DNA of 64,000 nt from an uncultured bacterium. Lineage in GTDB: Bacteria; Hydrogenedentota; Hydrogenedentia; Hydrogenedentales; CAILVY01. Below the pieces are notes generated by a model. That model saw only the letters and a list, made by a program, of their open reading frames with translations. It was not told the DNA's origin and made no database searches. Below are positions 43,195 to 52,317 of this stretch, piece after piece; position 1 is the first letter of the stretch, and every line of letters begins with the position of its first letter. A program made the position numbers and the translations under genes. The stretch is from contig CALEDJ010000045.1 of assembly GCA_937951485.1 (NCBI GenBank), positions 1-64,000 of the forward strand, read 5' to 3'.

Positions 43195-44835
43195 GTGTCA
43201 AACAAAGAATCTTTTTTCCGGCGTCATAAAATTCTGACCACGCTGGGCGTCATTGTGCTGGTCTTGATCGTCGTTCCGATGATTTGGCTGCAATCGCGGG
43301 CGCGCGGGCCGTATCACGACTACGAACTGGACTTTCTGATCCCCGCCGCGGGCGACACGACGCCCGCGGGCGTGTTGCAGGTGGGGGTGTCCAGACGGGA
43401 TATCACCCCGAACTTCGACCTCTACGATTCCTGGACGGATGTGAACAACAACGGCAAATACGACGAAGGCATTGACACGTACGTGGACCGGAACGGCAAC
43501 GGGCGCTTCGATGGCATCTGGATGGCGGGCTTCGGCACGAACCGTCCGGCGAAGGGCGTTAATGATCCCATGTGGGTGCGGGCGATCGCGCTGAGGAACA
43601 ACGGCGTAACTGTGGTGATGGTGACGATTGACAGTATCGGCATCTATCACAACGAATACATCCGCATCCGCAAGATGGTCAATCCCAATCTGGGCATTGA
43701 CCACATCATGTTTTCCGCCACGCACTCGCACCAGGTGCCGGACACGATGAAGATATGGAGTTACGGCTTCCGGCTCTTCGGCCTGGATATCCCCTACTTC
43801 GGCTATGATCCCCGCTACATGGAATTCATCCAGGATATGGCCCGGGAGGCGATTGAGGAAGCCGTGGCGCGTCTGGAGCCGGCGGACATGTACTGCGCGC
43901 AAGTGTACATAGAACCGGAAGGATTTGTGCGTGACAGCCGCAAGCCCGTCGTCATGGACAACAACATGTACCTGTTCCGGTTCACGAAACACGAGACGGA
44001 CGAAACCATCGCCACGCTTGTCAATTGGGGCAACCACCCGGAGGCGCTCGGTTCGCGAAACTCCTATCTCACCTCCGATTTTCCGCACTGGCTGCGCGAG
44101 GGGCTGGAAAAGGGGGTGCCGCCGCCCAACGGCGTCGAGGGCTTCGGCGGCATGTGCCTTTATTTCCAGGGTATGCTCGGCGGACTGATGACGCAACTGG
44201 GCGTCGAGGTGCCCCACCGCGACGGCGTGCAGAAATTCAAAGAAGACAGTTTCGAGAAGGCGGAATCGCTGGGCTACAATTGCGCGATAGTGGCGGCGCA
44301 CGCCCTGCGCAGCGACTTGGTCTGGAAAAATGAGAACCCCAAAATTGCCGTTGCCGCGAAGACATACCTGTGTGAGATGGAGGGCATGTTCAAGTGGGCG
44401 ATCCGGCTTGGCCTGCTGCATGAAGGTTACTACCGGGGCGGCAAGGCCAAGAGCGAAGTCAATGTCATACGCATCGGCGACGTGATCATTCTCACCACGC
44501 CCGGCGAACTCTATCCCGAGGTGGTGGAGGGCGGCATCGAGGCGCTGCCCGGGCGGGATTTCGAGATTCCGCCGATCGAAGTGCCGCCGCTGCGCGGCGT
44601 GATGGAAAAACATGCGCGCATGGCCTTTGTCGTTGGCCTGGGCAATGACGAAATCGGCTACATGGTTCCCAAGAGTCAGTGGGACACGAAGCCGCCTTGG
44701 GTACATGGCAAGAGGCAATACGGTGAAGAGAACAGCGGCGGCCCGGAAATTGCAGCCACCTACCACCGTGAGGCGATGGGTCTGTTGAACCGCATGAACG
44801 ATGCACATCCCGGCACTCCCAACGCCGCGTTCTGA
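43195..44835 (+). CDS. Membrane-anchored neutral/alkaline ceramidase-like protein
   Basis: 546 residues. One N-terminal transmembrane helix (about 14-32) anchors a large exported domain of the neutral ceramidase N-terminal type (VGVSRRDITPNF, MWVRAIAL, SATHSHQVPD as the zinc region, NWGNHPEALG). An insert at about residues 82-107 carries two Asp/Asn-rich calcium-type loops. GTG start after CAGGAG. The activity could be amidase on lipids or other substrates. The family is used broadly in environmental bacteria, so ceramide itself is not implied. Confidence 0.75.
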   Translation: MSNKESFFRRHKILTTLGVIVLVLIVVPMIWLQSRARGPYHDYELDFLIPAAGDTTPAGVLQVGVSRRDITPNFDLYDSWTDVNNNGKYDEGIDTYVDRNGNGRFDGIWMAGFGTNRPAKGVNDPMWVRAIALRNNGVTVVMVTIDSIGIYHNEYIRIRKMVNPNLGIDHIMFSATHSHQVPDTMKIWSYGFRLFGLDIPYFGYDPRYMEFIQDMAREAIEEAVARLEPADMYCAQVYIEPEGFVRDSRKPVVMDNNMYLFRFTKHETDETIATLVNWGNHPEALGSRNSYLTSDFPHWLREGLEKGVPPPNGVEGFGGMCLYFQGMLGGLMTQLGVEVPHRDGVQKFKEDSFEKAESLGYNCAIVAAHALRSDLVWKNENPKIAVAAKTYLCEMEGMFKWAIRLGLLHEGYYRGGKAKSEVNVIRIGDVIILTTPGELYPEVVEGGIEALPGRDFEIPPIEVPPLRGVMEKHARMAFVVGLGNDEIGYMVPKSQWDTKPPWVHGKRQYGEENSGGPEIAATYHREAMGLLNRMNDAHPGTPNAAF

Positions 44836-45003
44836 AAGCCGGACAGCATCAAGCGCTCCATGCAATCCACGGGGCGCTTGTGCTATGCTCAAGTTCCACA
44901 TCGGAAACGTTTTCCGCCGTGGTCCGTTTTTGCCTTGAGGTGCTCACATGCTGAAATCCCAGGGAAAGATGCCTTGGTTCCTATGTGGAGAAATAGAGTT
45001 TCC

Positions 45004-45903
45004 ATGTTATTGAGAACAATTATCTGTATCTGCGCCGGCGCGTTATTTGCCGCTTTTCTCGGGGGCTGTGGCGGCCCCCAGCAGGTTCCCCAACCCGATT
45101 CGGCCTTGCCGGCGCCTGAAAGCGAAACCACCCTCGAGGAGTTGATGCTGGCCTGGAACGAACTGGCCAAAGCGGATTTCATGGAGTTGGATGTCTCGCG
45201 CGCGATGATGCTGGTGGAGCGCATGGTGGCATTGGGACCGGACGGTCTGGCGGCGTTGTTGGATTTGCTTGGCGAAGAAACGACGCCGCCGGTGGCGAAG
45301 GTGCTGGTGGTTATGAGCATCACGCCGTTCATCCAGTTGGAGCATGGCCCCAGGTTGATGGAATTGACGCAATCGGACCGCGAGACCACGACCCGCACCT
45401 GCGCCACACATCTGTTGGGGTTTGTCAACACACCGGAAGTAGAGGCGCGCCTGCGGGAACTTTCTCAAGACCCGGAACGCCGGGTGCGCGTGGAGGCGCT
45501 GCTGGTGCGTATGATGTGGGGAGACCAGGCGGCCCTCGCGAAGGCGCGCGACGTGTGGCGCGATCCGGAAACGAATGAGCGCGAGCGGACGCAATTGCTG
45601 CTTGTGATTCCCGAAGCGGAGGCCGCGCAATTCGTGGACCTCTACACCGAGGCATTGTCCCACCCTGATCTGGAACCGGTCTCGTTGGAGCGCGCTGTGT
45701 CGGTGCTGGGCCGCGCAGGGGCACTCTCGGCCGTGCCGGCGCTGCGCGCATGCGCAGCGTCAGAGACGGCGGACCCGAATCTGCGCACTCTGGCGAACAG
45801 CGCGGCCGAGGCCATCGTTGCACGCGCACGGGCCGAAAAAAAGGGAAATACGCCGGGGCCGCGCGACGGGGACCCGCCTGCGGGCGCTCCGGAAATGCCG
45901 TAA
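45004..45903 (+). CDS. HEAT-repeat lipoprotein
   Basis: 299 residues. Signal peptide with lipobox FLGGC (Cys about residue 22), then a helical domain with HEAT-like pairs (EARLRELSQDPERRVRVEALLVR, AVPALRACAASETADPNLRT), and a Pro/Gly-rich tail. Probably outer-membrane or periplasmic and involved in protein contacts. ATG 45004 places the signal peptide at the N-terminus; upstream in-frame ATGs would not. Followed 28 bp later by the next gene. Confidence 0.75.
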   Translation: MLLRTIICICAGALFAAFLGGCGGPQQVPQPDSALPAPESETTLEELMLAWNELAKADFMELDVSRAMMLVERMVALGPDGLAALLDLLGEETTPPVAKVLVVMSITPFIQLEHGPRLMELTQSDRETTTRTCATHLLGFVNTPEVEARLRELSQDPERRVRVEALLVRMMWGDQAALAKARDVWRDPETNERERTQLLLVIPEAEAAQFVDLYTEALSHPDLEPVSLERAVSVLGRAGALSAVPALRACAASETADPNLRTLANSAAEAIVARARAEKKGNTPGPRDGDPPAGAPEMP

Positions 45904-45931
45904 GGCGCATAGGCAGATAAGGAGCGAAGCC

Positions 45932-46309
45932 GTGTTGTTTCGCAAGCGTCGGAAAAGCGGCAACCCGCCGCAGCAAGAGCGGCGCGCCGAAGGCGGGAAC
46001 GCCCTTCGCTATTATACTGTGGAATATGATCAGATGATGAAGGGCGTTGATGTGATGCGACATGGTCGCAAGGTGCGACAGTTCGCCGTGATGGTCGGCG
46101 GGAATGTGCGGGTGGTGACCAGCGGGGATACGGTGGACTTGGAAACCTATCAGGCCCTGGTGGCGGCGGGCGCCGTGCCGTCGCTGCCGACTCCAGAGGC
46201 CGTAAGCAGTGCCGGGCAAACCCCGATCATCGCGGCGGCGGACGACGTCTCTCCGGAATCCACCCTTCCCGAAACAGCGCCGCCGCACCCGACCGCGCCG
46301 GAGGAGTAG
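45932..46309 (+). CDS. Hypothetical protein, 125 residues
   Basis: A basic N-terminus (FRKRRKSGNPPQQERR) is followed by a compact beta-rich segment (YYTVEYDQMM...RQFAVMVGGNVRVVTSGDTV, about 35-80) and a Pro/Ala-rich disordered tail. No family recognised. GTG start after AAGGAG. It lies 28 bp after the lipoprotein gene and its stop is 3 bp before the glycosyltransferase start, so the three genes and the flagellin form one run. Confidence 0.6.
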   Translation: MLFRKRRKSGNPPQQERRAEGGNALRYYTVEYDQMMKGVDVMRHGRKVRQFAVMVGGNVRVVTSGDTVDLETYQALVAAGAVPSLPTPEAVSSAGQTPIIAAADDVSPESTLPETAPPHPTAPEE

Positions 46310-46312
46310 CCG

Positions 46313-47572
46313 GTGGGCGAATCGCTTTCCTGCGAAACCCCGCCCATCAGGATTTCCGCGGCCATGATCGTGCGCGACGAAGCCGCCCATCTCCCCGAAT
46401 GCCTTGCCGATCTGGCGGGCCTGGCCGATGAAATCTGCGTCGTGGACACAGGGTCGGCGGACAACACCGTTGACATTGCGCGTGCCTTCGGCTGCCGCCT
46501 GGCCTTTTTCCCCTGGCGCGATGATTTCGCCGCCGCGCGCAACGAGTCCCTGCGCCTCTGCCGGGGGGAGTGGGTTTTCGTGATTGACGCGGATGAGCGC
46601 ATTGCGGCGGCGGACCGGCCGCGGCTGCGCGCATTGACCGACGCCGGCCCGCGCTGTTGCTATCGCTTTATCACGCGCAATTACACAAACGAGGCGCACC
46701 TCAGCGATTTCACGCCATGCGCTCCGGGCGACCCTTTCGCGTGCGGCTTCGCCGGATGGCACCCCAGCGGCAAGGTGCGCCTCTTTCCCAACCATGTGGG
46801 CGCGCGCTTTGAGGGCAGGGTGCACGAATTGGTTAACCGGTCACTGGAATCTCAGGGCATCGCCGTCGTGGACAGCGCCATCCCTGTGCATCACTATCCG
46901 CTCGCGCGGCCCGCGGAAACGGTCCGCCGCAAACGGGAGCATTACCTGCGCCTGGGTATTGAAAAGCGCCGCGAACGTCCCGATGACCCGCACGCCGCCG
47001 CCGAACTCGGTGCGCAATACATGGAACTGGGCGATTACGCGGCGGCCGCGGCCGCCTATCGCGACGCGGTGCGCCTCGATGCAGCGGCCGTTGAAAAATC
47101 CGGCGGCGCGCCGAACCCGGCATGGCTTCGGGAACTGGGCGGGGCGTTGCACTTGGCAGGCCGATCGGAAGAGGCGGCCCAAGCGTTGCGCATCGCCCTG
47201 AAATTAGCCCCGGAATCGCCGGGGGGCTGGCGCAACCTCGGCGTTGTGCAGGCTGCGCGTAACGCCTGGTCTGAGGCCCGTGACTGCTTCGCCCGCGCTG
47301 CCGCGCTCGCCCCGCACGACAGCGAGATACGGCGCCACCACGCCGTGGCCCTGGCGCGCACCGGGGAGATGGACGCGGCGGCGGCGGAAGCGCGCGCCGC
47401 CCTTCACTGCAATCCCCTGTCCGCACCCGCTGCGGAGTTTTTTGTTGACATCATGACGCAGACGGGGCGGCGCGAAGAGGCCTGCAATTTTCTGGAGACC
47501 TGGGCCGCCGATGTCCCGCATACCGATGCCCTGACCGCCGCCCTCAAGCGCCTTCGCGGCGATTGCGCCTAA
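46313..47572 (+). CDS. Family 2 glycosyltransferase with C-terminal TPRs
   Basis: 419 residues. The GT-A domain (about 1-235) has SAAMIVRDEAAHLPECL, VVDTGSADNTVDIA and the DxD-type VIDADERI. About five TPR-like repeats follow. This architecture, as in SunS/TPR-GT2 enzymes, is common in protein glycosylation. GTG start after GGAGGAG. The stop TAA is part of the -35 box of the flagellin promoter, so flagellin is an attractive acceptor. Confidence 0.82.
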   Translation: MGESLSCETPPIRISAAMIVRDEAAHLPECLADLAGLADEICVVDTGSADNTVDIARAFGCRLAFFPWRDDFAAARNESLRLCRGEWVFVIDADERIAAADRPRLRALTDAGPRCCYRFITRNYTNEAHLSDFTPCAPGDPFACGFAGWHPSGKVRLFPNHVGARFEGRVHELVNRSLESQGIAVVDSAIPVHHYPLARPAETVRRKREHYLRLGIEKRRERPDDPHAAAELGAQYMELGDYAAAAAAYRDAVRLDAAAVEKSGGAPNPAWLRELGGALHLAGRSEEAAQALRIALKLAPESPGGWRNLGVVQAARNAWSEARDCFARAAALAPHDSEIRRHHAVALARTGEMDAAAAEARAALHCNPLSAPAAEFFVDIMTQTGRREEACNFLETWAADVPHTDALTAALKRLRGDCA

Positions 47573-47596
47573 AGAATCCGAGCCGGCTGCCGATAG
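47570..47596 (+). promoter_or_regulatory. Sigma28 (FliA-type) promoter of the flagellin gene
   Basis: TAAA, exactly 15 bases, GCCGATAG: the consensus is TAAA-N15-GCCGATAA. The first three bases are the stop codon of the glycosyltransferase gene. The expected leader is about 80 bases, with GGAGG before the flagellin ATG. Confidence 0.85.
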
Positions 47597-47683
47597 AAGA
47601 CGATGGAATTCGACGGCACGGAGGCCACGGATTCCCGCCAATGCAAGGACGCAACGGCACAGCGATTCACGGAGGAATAAGTC

Positions 47684-48502
47684 ATGGGTCTTCGGATCAA
47701 CACCAACGTTTCCGCAATCAACACCAGCCGCATTCTGCGCAAGAACACGCTCGACCTCAACAAAAGCCTGGAACGCCTCTCCAGCGGATTGCGCATCAAC
47801 CGGGCCGCCGATGACGCCGCCGGGCTGGCCATCGCCGAGGGCTTCCGCGCCGTGGTCCGAGGCGCCGTCGTGTCTCGGCGCAACGCCCAGGACGGCATCA
47901 GCCTGGTGCAGACCACGGAAGGCGCAATGATGGAGGCTTCCAACATCCTCCAGCGCATCCGTGAGTTGGCCGTCCAGGCGGCCAACGGCACCAACAGCGA
48001 CCTCAACCGCGCGGCGCTCAACGGCGAAGTGGCGCAATTGCTCAATCAGATTGATTCGGTTGCGCTCGATACCGAATTCAATGGCATCCGGGTGCTCAGT
48101 TCGGCGCAAACGGTCACGTTGCAAACCGGACCGAACCCCGGCCAGACCCTCGTCATCGCCGTTCAGGGCGCTAAAACCAATGACCTTGGCATCAACACCG
48201 TTGCCATCTCCACCATGGCCCTCGCCGTCTCGGCCATCAGCACCATTGACATGGCGCTTCAGAGCGTCGCCAGCCTTCGCAGCAACCTCGGCGCGGTACA
48301 GAACCGGCTCGAATTCACCATTAACACACTGGCGATTCAGGAGGAAAACTCTGCCGCCGCCGAAAGCGCCATCCGTGACGCCGACATCGCCATCGAAACC
48401 GTGGCTTTCACCCGCAACCAAATCCTTGTGAGTGCGGGTACCGCCGTGCTGGCGCAGGCCAATGTCATCCCGCAAAGCGCGTTGCAACTTCTCGGACGAT
48501 AA
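47684..48502 (+). CDS. fliC: Flagellin, short form
   Basis: 272 residues. N-terminal D0/D1 (MGLRINTNVSAINTSR..., LERLSSGLRINRAADDAAGLAIAE, RNAQDGISLVQTTEGAM) and C-terminal D1/D0 (NRLEFTINTL, ENSAAAESAIRDADIA, QANVIPQSALQLLGR) are complete. The central variable region is only about 40 residues, so the filament surface would be minimal. No other flagellar gene is in the window. Confidence 0.94.
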   Translation: MGLRINTNVSAINTSRILRKNTLDLNKSLERLSSGLRINRAADDAAGLAIAEGFRAVVRGAVVSRRNAQDGISLVQTTEGAMMEASNILQRIRELAVQAANGTNSDLNRAALNGEVAQLLNQIDSVALDTEFNGIRVLSSAQTVTLQTGPNPGQTLVIAVQGAKTNDLGINTVAISTMALAVSAISTIDMALQSVASLRSNLGAVQNRLEFTINTLAIQEENSAAAESAIRDADIAIETVAFTRNQILVSAGTAVLAQANVIPQSALQLLGR

Positions 48503-48580
48503 TCAGCGTACACAGGCGCGATCCGGAACACAGGCCGACCCCTCACGACTCGTCAACAGATCCCCCGGTTCGCGCAGTTA

Positions 48581-48620
48581 CCGGCCGCGGCGGCCCCGCC
48601 CGCCGCGACCGGCTCTTTTT
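48581..48620 (+). terminator. Rho-independent terminator after the flagellin gene
   Basis: GC-rich stem CCGGCCGCGGCGG / CCGCCGCGACCGG, then CTCTTTTT. Confidence 0.85.
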
Positions 48621-48953
48621 GCATCACCGTGATTGAGAGGGGCACCAAGCATGACTTCTGACATGTCATCCATGTTTCGCGGAAGTTGCACCATAGGCTT
48701 TGCGCGGGGGCTTCAATCATGTGGAGTGCACCGTGTGTCCGGCGCTCTGGCTGTGTTGTTCAAGCCAGTCTCCGCCATCCAGTCAAAGCGCCGAACACAC
48801 GGCGCGCTCCATGCCCGTGCTGATCTTTGCGGGGATCATATTCAGCGCACATGAGCAGCGCGTTCATCGTGAGTCTGTACCTTGGTCAGGGTTATATGGA
48901 GTGATTGCTTCAGTCGGCTGAAATGTTCCGCAAAAGAAAAAGCCGGGTGACAA
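48621..48953. other. Intergenic region, nothing recognised
   Basis: 333 bp between the flagellin terminator and a 96-bp mobile element. Short frames only, none with a convincing ribosome binding site or family signature. Confidence 0.55.
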
Positions 48954-49049
48954 GGCATTTTCGAAATGGGCGTTTCGGGCCCCGGTTCGATCAAACACCC
49001 CGGATATTTCATGTCCTCAAGCGCGGAAACAGTCCATTTCGCTAATGCC
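48954..49049 (+). mobile_element. 96-bp terminal-inverted-repeat element, copy 3
   Basis: GGCATTTTCGAAATGGG at the left, CCATTTCGCTAATGCC at the right, with internal CCCCGGATATTTC and GCGCGGAAACA shared with the other copies. The flanking duplication has decayed. It ends 13 bp from the stop codon of the FHA activator gene. Confidence 0.85.
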
Positions 49050-49062
49050 TCGGTGGGGGACC

Positions 49063-50910
49063 TTATCCGGATTTTTCGTCGCTGATACCGTATTCGGCGA
49101 CCTTGCGATAGAGCGTGCTGCGGCCGATCTTGAGCAGGTCCGCCGCGGCGGACATGTTTCCTCCGCAAATCTGGATCGCCTGGAGGATGTGCCGCTTTTC
49201 CATTTCTTCCATGCTGGGCAGGGGCGCCTGTTCCGCTTCCGGCCCCGCGCCGATGACCAGGTCTTCGGGGCGGATGCGCGGCCCGCGCGCCACGACGACG
49301 GCGCGCTCGATGACGTTGCGCAGTTCCCGCACGTTGCCCGGCCAGGCGTGTTCCTGGATCACTTTCATTGCCGCCGGGTCGAAGCCCTCGACGGCGCTGC
49401 GGAAACGCGCCCGCGCCAGTCCCAGGAAATGTTCCGCAAGCATGGGGATGTCGGCGCGGCGCTCGCGCAGGGGCGGGATGTGGATTTCAAAGGCGTTGAG
49501 CCGGTGGTACAGGTCGCGGCGGAAGCGTCCTGCGGCGACTTCTGAGCCGAGTTGCTTGTTTGTGGCGGAAATCACCCGCACGTTGACGTGGATGTCGGTG
49601 CGGCCGCCGAGACGCCGGAAGGTGCCCGTCTCGATGGCGCGCAGGAGCCGCGCCTGATTGTGCAGGCTGAGGTCGCCCACCTCATCCAGGAACAACGTGC
49701 CTCCATCGCTGTCCTCGAAGAGCCCCACCTTGTCGGCGTGCGCGCCGGTGTAGGCGCCTTTTTCATGGCCGAAGAGTTCGCTCTCGAACAACTCGTCGGG
49801 GATCGCCGCGCAGTTCACGATCGTCAGCGATCGGTCGGCGCGGTCCGAGAGTTCGTGAATCATCCGCGCAACCAGTTCCTTGCCCGTGCCGGTTTCACCC
49901 ATGATCAGCACGTTCAAGTCGGACCGTGCGCAGTTCCGGGCCGCCGCACGCACCCGGCTGATGGCGCGGCCGGTCCCGATGATCGGCCCGGCGTTGGGCG
50001 CACCCGCGATCAGGCGCAGGTTCTCGCGCTCCAACTGTTCGAGACGTTCCGCCGCTTTCAGGTAGGGGGCCGCCGTGTGGGCGATGGCGAGCAGCGCCTC
50101 CAGGTCGCTTTCGTCGTAGATGCGTTTGGGCGTGTCCGCCTGCAGCACAATGGCGCCGACCGGCTCTGTGCCCAGCGCAATCGGGGCCACCATGCTCGTC
50201 CGGATGCCGGTCTGGCCTTCGCGCACCCACCGCTCCGGCAGGAGGATGCCCTTCGGTTCTTGAATCGCGCGGCGCACGATTTCCTGCAGGCTGCGATTGG
50301 CGGAAAACGCCGGGCCTTCCTCCGGCGGATATAACGAAAACCCTTCGTCGGCGCCATGCATCAGCACCATCCAGCGCAGTTCCGGGTTGAAGCGGGCTTC
50401 AATACGGTCCATGACAATCGCGATCAATTTCCCCGTGGTTCCCGCCTGGCTCAACGCGCGGCCCAGGTTAAACAAATCCGCCAGGTCTTCCGCCGTGCGC
50501 GGTCGCCCCCGCGCGAACAGGCTCTCGCCGTCCTCCGCAAGAAACGTCGGCTCGCCTATCCGCAGGGAATGCGTCGCCTCCTGTTTCTCCACAGCCCCGG
50601 CGGTCTCCCGCTCCGTCTCGCGCAATTCCGTCACAAAAAAGATCAATCCCCCCACTGCAATCTCATCGCCCGTTTTCAGTCGCGCCTGCTTCACCGGCTC
50701 CGCATTCACAAACGTCGCATTGCTGCTGCCGAGGTCCGTCACCTGCGGCGCGCCATTGACCAACGCAATCTCGCAATGCCGGCGCGACACAATCGGATCG
50801 CTGACGGGGATGTCGCACGTGATGTCGCGCCCCAGCACCAGCGGTGTTTCACTTATCCCCCAGGAAATCCCCTTGTACGCCCCTGTCCGCCCCGTCAGTT
50901 GATAGGCCAT
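49063..50910 (-). CDS. FHA-GAF-sigma54 activator (Fis-type HTH)
   Basis: 615 residues. FHA domain (1-95: VLGRDITCD, SRRHCEIA, LGSSNATFVN), GAF domain (about 150-300), sigma54-interacting AAA+ domain with GETGTGKEL, ESELFGHEKGAYTGA, GGTLFLDEVGDLSL, then a Fis-like HTH ending in SAAADLLKIGRSTLYRK. The loop that contacts sigma54 reads GAYTGA instead of GAFTGA. The FHA domain implies control by a phosphothreonine partner; no kinase is in the window. Target genes are unknown. Confidence 0.92.
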   Translation of the reverse strand: MAYQLTGRTGAYKGISWGISETPLVLGRDITCDIPVSDPIVSRRHCEIALVNGAPQVTDLGSSNATFVNAEPVKQARLKTGDEIAVGGLIFFVTELRETERETAGAVEKQEATHSLRIGEPTFLAEDGESLFARGRPRTAEDLADLFNLGRALSQAGTTGKLIAIVMDRIEARFNPELRWMVLMHGADEGFSLYPPEEGPAFSANRSLQEIVRRAIQEPKGILLPERWVREGQTGIRTSMVAPIALGTEPVGAIVLQADTPKRIYDESDLEALLAIAHTAAPYLKAAERLEQLERENLRLIAGAPNAGPIIGTGRAISRVRAAARNCARSDLNVLIMGETGTGKELVARMIHELSDRADRSLTIVNCAAIPDELFESELFGHEKGAYTGAHADKVGLFEDSDGGTLFLDEVGDLSLHNQARLLRAIETGTFRRLGGRTDIHVNVRVISATNKQLGSEVAAGRFRRDLYHRLNAFEIHIPPLRERRADIPMLAEHFLGLARARFRSAVEGFDPAAMKVIQEHAWPGNVRELRNVIERAVVVARGPRIRPEDLVIGAGPEAEQAPLPSMEEMEKRHILQAIQICGGNMSAAADLLKIGRSTLYRKVAEYGISDEKSG

Positions 50911-50937
50911 GTGCCACCCGTGTCTTTACTCTCCACA

Positions 50938-50966
50938 TTCATAATCGCAGGTTCAGGATTTTGCAA
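50938..50966 (-). promoter_or_regulatory. Possible promoter of the FHA activator gene
   Basis: On the minus strand TTGCAA, 17 bases, TATGAA, ending 27 bases before the ATG. Confidence 0.45.
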
Positions 50967-51073
50967 TGATGCCCGCAAAAACCGCTCGTCATGCCCGTAT
51001 GGTATCGAAACCCCGCACAAAAGGGCAACGCGCACGGCCTCCTGACGCGAAAACCGGCGCCAATCGCAACCGG

Positions 51074-52099
51074 TCAGGGCAGGCGGATACGGGCGAGGTA
51101 GATGCTGGTCTTGCCTTCGTGGGAGGAGTAATAACTGAACCACAGAAGTCCGTCGTGCCAGACAAGGCCGGGATAACTGCAATCGCCGCCGCTGGGCAAG
51201 GTCAGCACGGGTTCGTAAGTGGTGCGGGTCATGCGCGCCAGCACGGTCCTTGCGCCGCCGGGATACTCGCGACTGCCCGCCCAGAACGCGCCGTCGGGCA
51301 GCACGATGAAATTGGGCCCGCCCAGCCGGTGCTGTGTCGGATGCCAGGTCCATTGCGTGTAGGGAGGCCGGCTTGCGCCGATCCAGCCGCAGCAATCGCC
51401 GCCTTCGCGGCGCACGAGCGCGATCATCTCGTCGTCCAGGAAGCGCAGCGTGGTTTCGTTGGGCCGGTCCGGAACGTCCAGCGTGGCGACGGCTTCATAG
51501 GCGACGCCGTCTTCGCTTTGGAAGAGGCGGATGCGCCAGTCCTTGCGGTCTTCCGATTCCGGGATGCTGTAGGAAACGCCGTAGGCGCGGCCCTTGTGCC
51601 AGGTGACCCGCCAGAGCCACTCGCCCTCCCCCAAGACCCGCTGCGGCGGCGTCCACGCGCGCCCGTCTTTAGAAAACGTCACGCGGGGTTGTCGTCCCAG
51701 GAGTGTTTTCCCCTCGTACACCGACCCGCCTGCGACGATCATCAGGCGGCCGTCCGGCGTGATGGACAGTTTCGGGTCGCGCAGATCAACGCCGGTCTCC
51801 GCGATCAGCGCCGCCGAATCCCACCCATCGCCGTCATCGGAAACGAGCACGCGGATTTGGCCGTCCCCGCCTACATGGTCTTCCGCCTCGCGGAAGACGC
51901 AATACCAGCAGTCCTGGAAGCGGATTAAGTCGGTGAAGGCGTTGTGCGGCCCCGTGTCCCAAATCTTGGCCAACGAGACGATTTCCGGTGCAGTCGTCGA
52001 AGTTTGCTCCGCCGCGCCGCGCCAAGGCGCCTGTATCCCCATCAGAATCAATAGAGTTATCATAGCGCGTCCCGTAACCCCATAAGCGTGGAAGTTCAT
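51074..52099 (-). CDS. Secreted sialidase-superfamily (BNR-type) beta-propeller protein
   Basis: 341 residues. Signal peptide (AMITLLILMGIQAPWRGAA) then a six-bladed propeller pattern with VSDDGDGW, FSKDGRAW and FQSEDGVAY Asp-box-like repeats. An FRE segment occurs in the first blade (CVFREAEDH). Probably a glycosidase or sugar-binding protein of the exo-sialidase superfamily. The catalytic Tyr/Glu pair cannot be assigned by eye, so the activity is open. ATG 52099 follows AAAGGAAAAAGG. Confidence 0.7.
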   Translation of the reverse strand: MNFHAYGVTGRAMITLLILMGIQAPWRGAAEQTSTTAPEIVSLAKIWDTGPHNAFTDLIRFQDCWYCVFREAEDHVGGDGQIRVLVSDDGDGWDSAALIAETGVDLRDPKLSITPDGRLMIVAGGSVYEGKTLLGRQPRVTFSKDGRAWTPPQRVLGEGEWLWRVTWHKGRAYGVSYSIPESEDRKDWRIRLFQSEDGVAYEAVATLDVPDRPNETTLRFLDDEMIALVRREGGDCCGWIGASRPPYTQWTWHPTQHRLGGPNFIVLPDGAFWAGSREYPGGARTVLARMTRTTYEPVLTLPSGGDCSYPGLVWHDGLLWFSYYSSHEGKTSIYLARIRLP

Positions 52100-52179
52100 C
52101 CTTTTTCCTTTCTTTCTCCCCGCGCTTGCTCCGTCAGATGCGCCCGCGGCCGCACGAATTCGAATACTGCTCTATTTTT

Positions 52180-52185
52180 ATTATA
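52180..52185 (-). promoter_or_regulatory. Possible -10 element for the sialidase-like gene
   Basis: Perfect TATAAT on the minus strand, 80 bases before the ATG, in an AT-rich patch. No convincing -35 element. Confidence 0.3.
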
Positions 52186-52317
52186 GCGAATCCGCTACAC
52201 GTTCCCATTGCCTGCGCTGGCGGCGCTGTGTCATACTCCCGTGGTAAGGAAGCGACGGCGGACCGGGGATGCCATGGGACATCCCGGCGGACTGCGGCGA
52301 CGTGGGAGCGGCAAGAC

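Noticed and set aside
43198..44901. Minus-strand frame of 567 codons opposite the ceramidase-like gene
   Set aside because: Antisense shadow with His/Arg-rich composition and no motif.
48970..49000. GGTTCGATC resembling a tRNA T-loop
   Set aside because: Lies inside the 96-bp element. No acceptor, anticodon or D arms can be formed around it. No tRNA or rRNA gene was found in the window.
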